From Leptodontidium sp. MPI-SDFR-AT-0119 (Eukaryota; Ascomycota; Leotiomycetes; Helotiales; Leptodontidiaceae): a DNA stretch of 64,000 nt. Below the pieces are notes generated by a model that saw nothing but the letters and a program-made list of their open reading frames with translations, did no database searches and had not been told where the DNA came from. The stretch covers positions 2,957,941 to 3,021,940 of the forward strand of contig JAHLEZ010000007.1 in the NCBI GenBank assembly GCA_020726505.1. Direction: 5' to 3'. Position numbers and translations under genes: made by a program. Position 1 is the stretch's first letter. The number at the start of each line of letters is the position of its first letter. This document shows, piece after piece, positions 58,289 to 64,000 of the stretch.

Positions 58289-59597
58289 TCAGAAGCATTC
58301 GTGAACATCAGCTCCAGCGTCGAGAAGCAGTTGCATGATTTCTTCACTGCCTTGAGTGTCGACCGCTCGACGCAGTGCTGTTGCTCCATTATGATCAGTC
58401 GCAGAAATATCGGCACCAGCATTAAGGAGTAGCTGCGTTATCGCTTCGTGACCGCCAGCAGCTGCCACATGCAATGCTGTTGCGCCGTTACTGTCGGCCG
58501 TAGAAATATCGGACCCGGCATCAAGAAGAAGGCTCGTCAATGCTTCGTTGCACGCCATCACTGCTAAATGTAGGGGCGTTGTTCCGTCATTTGCAGCCAC
58601 GGAAATATCGGCTCCGGCATTGATGAGAAGGCGTGTAATTGCTAGAGATTCGTCTTCTCCAGACATCGCATAGTGTAGCGGTGTCTCTCCGGTACTGTTC
58701 GCCACGGACACATCGGCTCCCGCCTTAAGAAGCAATTGTACGATTGCTTCATATTTTCCTCTGGCGGCTAGGTGCAGTGCTGTTTCGTCGTTGTAGTTTT
58801 GCTTCGATATATCCGCTCCAGCAGCCAGCAGAATTCGAGCTATGGCTTCGTGGCCCCAGCTGGCTGCCTCGTGTAGTGCCGTTACGCCGTCCTCATCTGC
58901 AGCGGACACGTCATCTCCAGCGTCAATGAGAAGTCGAGCCACTGCTTCGAAGCCCTTGCCACTAGCCACGGACAGCGCCGTTCCTCTAGTGGTCACGCAA
59001 GGTTTACACCAGCATCGAGAAGCAACTTTATCGCATTTCCTTCCCTCCGTCAGCCGCCCAATGAAGCGCCGTGAAACCCCCATCCATCGCCGATGGGTCA
59101 GCTCCAGCATCGAGGAACATGCGTAACAATGTTTCGTTCCCTACGCTGGCTGCAGCATGCAGAGCAGTGCTGCTACCAGTGGGGTTCGCTCCAGCGTCTA
59201 AGAGTAGTTGCGCAAGCGTGTCATGCCCATAACGAGTTGCTAACTCTAATGCCGTCACGCCTCTCCGGTCTTGTGCGGAAACATTGGCTCCGGAATCCAA
59301 GAGCAGCTTACATATCTCGGTATGGCCTGCACATGCTGCGAAGTGTAGGGGTTCTCCTCCAGGTAGGATGTTTGTATCGGATGGGGCAGAAACATCAGCT
59401 CCAGCCTTGATGAGTGCCTCGGTTTCATTTTTATCGCCGCGGAAAACCGCCTCGTGCAGTTCTGAGAACTCACATTTCACCCAAGGGAGATTGTTGTCCA
59501 AGGAAATGGCACGCTTGGGATCTGGAAACTTGGCGGAATCGGAAGGTTCGTCTGATTCAAAAATGCAACGAGCGCTGGATCCATCATGAAAGAACAA
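58289..59597 (-). CDS. Ankyrin-repeat protein, 12 repeats, frame break in the middle
   Basis: Two overlapping minus-strand frames make one ankyrin array. The first (59597 to about 59035) has an N-terminal ~45 residues, then five repeats (ELHEAVFRGDKNETEALIKAG, PLHFAACAGHTEICKLLLDSG, and so on) ending TALHWAADGGKE. The second (about 58985-58289) carries seven more, such as TALHEAASWGHEAIARILLAAG, and ends LLLDAGADVHECF. Between them a repeat remnant (AIKLLLDAGVNLA) lies in a third frame, so two one-base changes that compensate each other occur within about 50 bp. With both repaired the protein would be about 435 residues. Ankyrin repeats mediate protein binding; without an effector domain the role is unknown. 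No introns. Confidence 0.8.
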
Positions 59598-60365
59598 AGG
59601 CCGGGGCGGAGTGCGCTGCGCCTCTGATGAAATAGAGATCGATCGATACAGATATTTTAGAGCAAGGCAGAAGCACTTTTATGATAACCCGATGTTGCGT
59701 TAGGCACGGAGATATAATTGCCCTGTTCTTCTATTTTGTGGTGTAGAAAGGGGCTCCTGGGCCTTAAGTAGTAGCCAGAATCCACAGACAGCGCCTGTTG
59801 CCTGGGTCAACACGTGATCGAAGGACCTCACCAATGGCATCCCTGCAGGGATCCTAGCCAGATTCTCCACAGTGGGATGGATGGCACAGCAAGTGGCCAC
59901 CTTCGTTTGCACCTACCCCTTCGTCCGCTGAGACATTTCCCACGCTAGCAGAGGGAGGCGAGCGCGGCATGCATGGAGGTGTAGTGCATTATTTTATGTA
60001 CTTGTACATAAAATTCCCTAGTAAGGTACATTATGCTAATGAAATCGACTTCAATATTCCCCCTCTTGACATAAAAGTGCAGTACAGAAAATGCATCCTC
60101 CGTACGTCTTCTTTGGAGGTTTCTGTGTTGAATTCCTAGTACTTTTTGACGCTTTCATTAATATAAGCATCATGTATAATTACTACGTTTAGGTAGTTTT
60201 CCCAAAGTGTAGATGCGGTAGGTCGGAATTAAAAAGCCGCTTTTCCCCTAACTTAGTAATACAATTAAGTCAATTGTACCTTCGTAGAATACGCTAGGAG
60301 CGTATAATACAACTTAGTTTTAAATAGTAAGTGGCTTAATAAGCGCTTGAGATTAGTATATAAAA
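59598..60365. other. Intergenic between ankyrin gene and solo LTR
   Basis: Upstream flank of the ankyrin gene, with an unassigned 70-codon minus-strand frame (59912-59700); AT-rich after 60000. No element ends found. Confidence 0.4.
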
Positions 60366-60370
60366 GATAT

Positions 60371-60671
60371 TGTGTGAATAATGATATTCACGTAATCAAC
60401 GGAACTACGTGAATACGGAGGACGGACAAAAACAGGGGTTGCAGGACGTAGGGAGTGAAAGGGAGCACTCGACGCTAGCTAATACGGGGCTAGCCCCGAT
60501 GAGAGCCTCTTATATAGAGCTCTCATGGACACCTTAGAGTAGCTCTTTAGACTTGAACAAATACATACCTGCAACTAAAGCTTTGTAACGTGTAATCGAG
60601 TCTCACCACGATTAACTAGTTGTTACTATTGTACTTATTGCGGGAGCTCTAGGTAACATAGTGCAATCAAC
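60371..60671 (+). repeat. Solo LTR, TGTGTGAATA family, TSD GATAT
   Basis: About 301 bp, starting TGTGTGAATAATGATATTC and ending GTGCAATCAAC, with GATAT on both sides (60366-60370 and 60672-60676). Same family as 31067-31361 and less mutated. Confidence 0.85.
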
Positions 60672-60961
60672 GATATAATTTATATACGTTAATATAGGAT
60701 ATATTAATTAAGTAATAAAAGATAAGCCATTAATTCCGTTGTGTAGTCTAGTGAGTCTCATACGCCTTCTTATATTAGTTTGCTAGGTCAACTCCTCTTA
60801 TATAACGATTATAGCGATTCTAGAGTTTTCTACTTGACAGGTTTTATATAAGGGTACTGTCCAATGATAGAAAAATACTCATTCGCTGTGTTGCCAAGTT
60901 TCCAACTTTCATAAGTTTACGCACAGACTAGAATTGTACATTATTTACTCTTGATACGAAG

Positions 60962-61707
60962 CAGTGTATTGACTGAGTAGAGTAGAGAGTAGTGGCCACT
61001 ACTCTACTCTACTCTAGTATATATTACCTAATACTCTACTCTACTCTACTACTCTAGAGTAGTACTCGAGTAGTACTCGAGTAGTAGTCATGTGATCTCG
61101 CTTGGCCTAATTAAGCTTAGATTGCGGGGCCCTTACCTAAAGTAGCTAGATACGCTCGGACGCTTATTATGGAGGGACGAACCCTAATCTACACAACAAG
61201 AGGGTAACATATAGCGAGCCACCGGAGGAGATTCTAGGGTTTATAAACAATAGATCAATTAAATCTAAAGATATCATATATTTGAAGAGTACAAATCGGC
61301 AAAGAAGGGGGGAAAAGAGTTCTAATAAATAAATATATCTAGTGTTGCGTTCTTAACGTTCTATAATCAAGTATTGGCTCCTTTTATGTGCGAAGAACCA
61401 GCGCAATTATATGACAAAAGAAACCAGTGGCTGTCCCCGCCACATTATCTTATCGTAGAACCTTCGAGAGTCCTATATCCTACGTAGTATAACCTTAATA
61501 ACTTACTAAATAAGCTAATAATAGCTAATCTATATTATTCTTCTTCTTCTTACTATTATTAGCTTACTAATCAACTACTCTAGTAGTCAAATAACTACTC
61601 TAATTCTACTCTAGAGTAGTCTAAAAATCGACTACTCTACTCTATTTCACTACTCTAAGTAGTACTTGAGTACTACTCGAGTAGTAGAGTAGTTTGTCAA
61701 CACACTG
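60962..61707. mobile_element. 746-bp non-autonomous hAT element, TSD ATACGAAG
   Basis: The ends CAGTGTATTGACTGAGTAG and TTTGTCAACACACTG are bounded by a perfect 8-bp duplication ATACGAAG (60954-60961 and 61708-61715). Subterminal regions (60975-61095 and 61570-61695) are dense TACTC/GAGTA pentamer arrays like the 120-bp MITE at 30567. The interior has no transposase. Confidence 0.92.
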
Positions 61708-61897
61708 ATACGAAGTACACGAGTTATTGAGTGAAGAACTTCATTATCTCCTGTTGACAAATGTTCTTGATAGAAGCTTCTAGAAAATACTGGATACATC
61801 CGTGGCAATATTCTATTGTATATAAGTATCAGCTCCCCAGGGGCCCTCTCTATTAAAGTTATGAAATAAGTAATCTTACATATGATATATTTCGTGA

Positions 61898-63726
61898 CTA
61901 TGAATTATCGCCTTTCTCGAGCAGCGGCTTGACGACATTCCCTGCAGCCCATCATAGCGGCGTCTATTCATCATAGCAACCCTTAGTCTCGAGCTCCGCG
62001 CCTTTCTCAAGCAGCAGCTTAACGACCGCCTCGTGCCCATTCCCTGCAGCATATAACAGCGGCGTCCGTCCATAGCGATCCTCGGTCTCGAGCTTCGCGC
62101 CTTTCTCGAGTAGTAGCTTGACGACCGCCTCGTGCCTATACCTTGCAGCCCATGCCAGCGGCGTTCGACCATCGCGATCCTTAGTCTCGAGCTCCGCGCT
62201 TTTCTCGAGTAGTAGCTTAACGACCGCCTCGTGCCCGTTCCTTGTAGCCCATAATAGCGGCGTCCGTTCATCATAGCCAGCCTTAGTCTCGAGCTCCGCG
62301 CCTTTCTCAAGCAACAGCTTAACAACTGCCTCGTGCCCATTCCCTGCAGCATATAACAGCGGCGTCCGTCCATAGCAATCCTTGGTCTCGAGCTTCGCGC
62401 CTTTCTCGAGTAGTAGCTTGACGACCGCCTCGTGCCTATATATTACAGCCCATGCGAGCGGCGCCCGTCCATAGCCATCCTCGGTCTCGAGCTTCGCGCC
62501 TCTCTCGAGCAGCAGCTTGATGACCGCCTCGTGCCCATACCTTGCAGCCCATGATAGTGGCGTTCGACCATCGCGATTCTTAGTCTCGAGCGCCGCGCCT
62601 CTCTCGAGCAGCAGCTTGACGACCGCCTCGTGGCCCTCTTGTACAGCCCACTCGTGTCCAGTATTCATTGCGCACTTAAGTACTTCAACAGGAAGTTTTT
62701 CTAATTTCCCTAAGAACTCTGGCAATGTCCAGTTGAAGAAACGGCGAGTATTTAACTCATTAAAGTTAAGTAAGAAGAAGCAGTGTTGAAAATAACATCT
62801 TGAAGATCCTTTCCATAGTCTGCTTTCAGAAGACTAGTGTCATAGGTATCTGAAGATATGCCTATAAGGCATAAATTTTATCTCGGGGGTCAGTCGCTTC
62901 GCTGTTGCGGAATTTACCCAGCATTGTATAAAGATCCCGCTTTTTAGCCCACCATGAGCTATCCCGAGGAGAACCTGGCATGATATCCATGATAGATTGG
63001 CAGTGTAGGTCTGGGGTGATCTCTAGTAAAGATGGCATAAGAGCGAAGATACTTGCTGAAACAGATTTGCTACCGCAAACGATGTCGGCGGCTCGGGCGT
63101 TACCAGCTTCTTGTATTACCCAGACTCTCTTAAACCAGTTTCGATGAAGGAGCGACTGTAGGCCTTCGACAGAAGGCCCCTCTGGTCAAGCCTCAGATCG
63201 TGTATCACTGCTAACCAGGTATCGACCCACTGCTTGTGTGAAATTTCCTGGCGGTGCTGGTCATCAGAGTGGTGTTTAGCACTCTCTTCCTCTAGCTGCT
63301 TCATATAATTCATAACATAGTCTGTAGCATACGTAGCCTCGCCTAACCAGATGATTACTCGTTCAGCCTTGCTATAAATAGATCCCATCTGCTGAACTTG
63401 TTGTCCTTGTTCATTCTTATCGCTCTGATTGATAGAAAGGGCATCGACCCAAAGGACCCGGTCTTTTTCTCGGTAACGGAGATCCCGAAGTGCAAGATAT
63501 ACATTTTTGACTGTCATCTTTCGGTGATTGATGATTAAATCACATGGTCTAGATGTACTGCCCCATGTGTAAGATAAAGCCGCATAATTGCTGATATCCT
63601 CTGATGAGGGGATCTTTGACTCAAAAAGCTGACCCGAATAGGGTCGTCGTCGTGGCCTTTGAGCACTCGGAGAAGGCGAAAGGCAGGCCCTTCAAGACTG
63701 ATTGGCTTATACTCGAAATCAGGCAT
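61898..63726 (-). pseudogene. HET-domain ankyrin-repeat gene, frameshifted
   Basis: One gene can be followed from MPDFEYKPISLEG (63726) through a heterokaryon-incompatibility (HET) domain to an ankyrin array ending near 61898. HET blocks: YAALSYTWGSTSRPCD (63585), VLWVDALSINQSDKNEQ (63450), SKAERVIIWLGEA, NWFKRVWVIQEAGNARAADI (63135) and ATDPRDKIYAL (62890). The linker LPEFLGKLEKLPVEVLKCAM (62725) leads into about eight near-identical repeats (GHEAVVKLLLEKGAELETK). One-base shifts occur near 63626, 63185 and 62780, and in-frame stops at 62862-62864 and about 61964. Intact homologues act as NLR-like or incompatibility factors that trigger cell death on non-self recognition; this copy should be non-functional unless the shifts are sequencing errors. 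Confidence 0.82.
61930..62640 (-). repeat. Tandem ~99-bp ankyrin-coding repeats
   Basis: About eight head-to-tail units of 33 codons, each containing a block like GACGACCGCCTCGTGCC on the plus strand and coding GHEAVVKLLLEKGA. Adjacent units are almost identical at DNA level, alternating between two or three variants (for example the TPLLYAAGN and TPLAWAAR forms). Confidence 0.85.
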
Positions 63727-64000
63727 TTTAGTGCTTAGAAGTTAGAACTGAGACATATAAAGAGATATCCCATAGAGTTGTGAGAGTTGAAGTTGGTTAA
63801 TAGTCGGTGAGCTCCATTTCTCAGGGTCGCTTATAGCATATGTGCGCTGGCTAAGTATGCACGTGACATGACACGAGCTGGTTCGTTGGTGCCTATCATA
63901 CGAGCCTTTCATCAGTTCTACTACCTAATTGGTCGGTTTCGCCATCTAATTGACCAATTAGATTTTTTCCGAAATTAATTATCCGTTCGCCCGCTGAGAC
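63727..64000. promoter_or_regulatory. Upstream flank of the HET gene
   Basis: Likely promoter and 5' leader of the HET gene read leftward. No specific motif recognised and no other gene. Confidence 0.35.

Noticed and set aside
61876..62373. 165-codon frame MDGRRCYMLQGMG... within the ankyrin repeats
   Set aside because: Out-of-frame reading of the same tandem DNA repeat; periodic only because the repeats are.
61930..62640. Regular ~99-bp repeats as a CRISPR-like array
   Set aside because: The units are contiguous 33-codon ankyrin repeats without unique spacers, in a eukaryotic gene.
1..64000. tRNA or rRNA genes
   Set aside because: No cloverleaf A/B-box pattern or rRNA segment was recognised by eye; a covariance-model search (tRNAscan-SE, Infernal) would be decisive.

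Overview
This is a repeat-rich block of a filamentous ascomycete genome. The evidence is short GT-AG introns with CTAAC-type branch sites, a HET/ankyrin gene, fungal-type Fot1/pogo, hAT, piggyBac and copia elements, and long AT-rich stretches where transposon coding capacity is destroyed by C-to-T-type changes, as expected from repeat-induced point mutation (RIP). The genus cannot be told from the sequence; a leotiomycete-like fungus is only a guess.

Layout. 0-10.6 kb: Ty3/gypsy remains, several LTRs and a DDE transposon split by a solo LTR. 10.7-30.2 kb: a normal-GC gene island broken by three DNA transposons. In order it holds a 3' fragment of alternative oxidase, a Fot1/pogo element, a pyridine-nucleotide-disulfide reductase fused to rhodanese, a Tc1/mariner element, a YeeE/YedE sulfur-compound transporter, an ETHE1/Blh-type persulfide dioxygenase, a DUF1275 membrane protein, a second pogo element with a nested solo LTR, a TPMT-family thiol methyltransferase and a broken cystathionine lyase-type PLP enzyme. 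30.4-54.9 kb: nested transposons, namely a degenerate hAT, a complete but RIP-degraded Ty1/copia element with both LTRs and target duplication, a second copia, and a degenerate piggyBac element cut open by an apparently intact hAT. 55.9-64 kb: a decayed membrane-protein gene, a 12-repeat ankyrin gene and a broken HET-ankyrin gene, with a solo LTR and a non-autonomous hAT element between the last two.

The main biological signal is the 13.9-21.1 kb trio: persulfide reductase-rhodanese, YeeE/YedE transporter and persulfide dioxygenase. This is the gene content of bacterial sulfide-responsive operons (bigR/blh/yeeE-yedE; sqr-pdo-rhodanese), here in a fungal nuclear genome. Nearby are a remnant of alternative oxidase (the sulfide-insensitive terminal oxidase), a thiol methyltransferase and a relic of a cystathionine lyase-like enzyme. 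The proposed flow is: reactive sulfur or glutathione persulfide oxidised to sulfite by the dioxygenase, interconverted with thiosulfate by the rhodanese, persulfides reduced by the flavoenzyme, thiosulfate moved by YeeE/YedE, and thiols capped by methylation. The dioxygenase and DUF1275 genes each carry a one-base frame break, so the cluster is either decaying or carries assembly indels; the flavoenzyme, transporter and methyltransferase read through cleanly.
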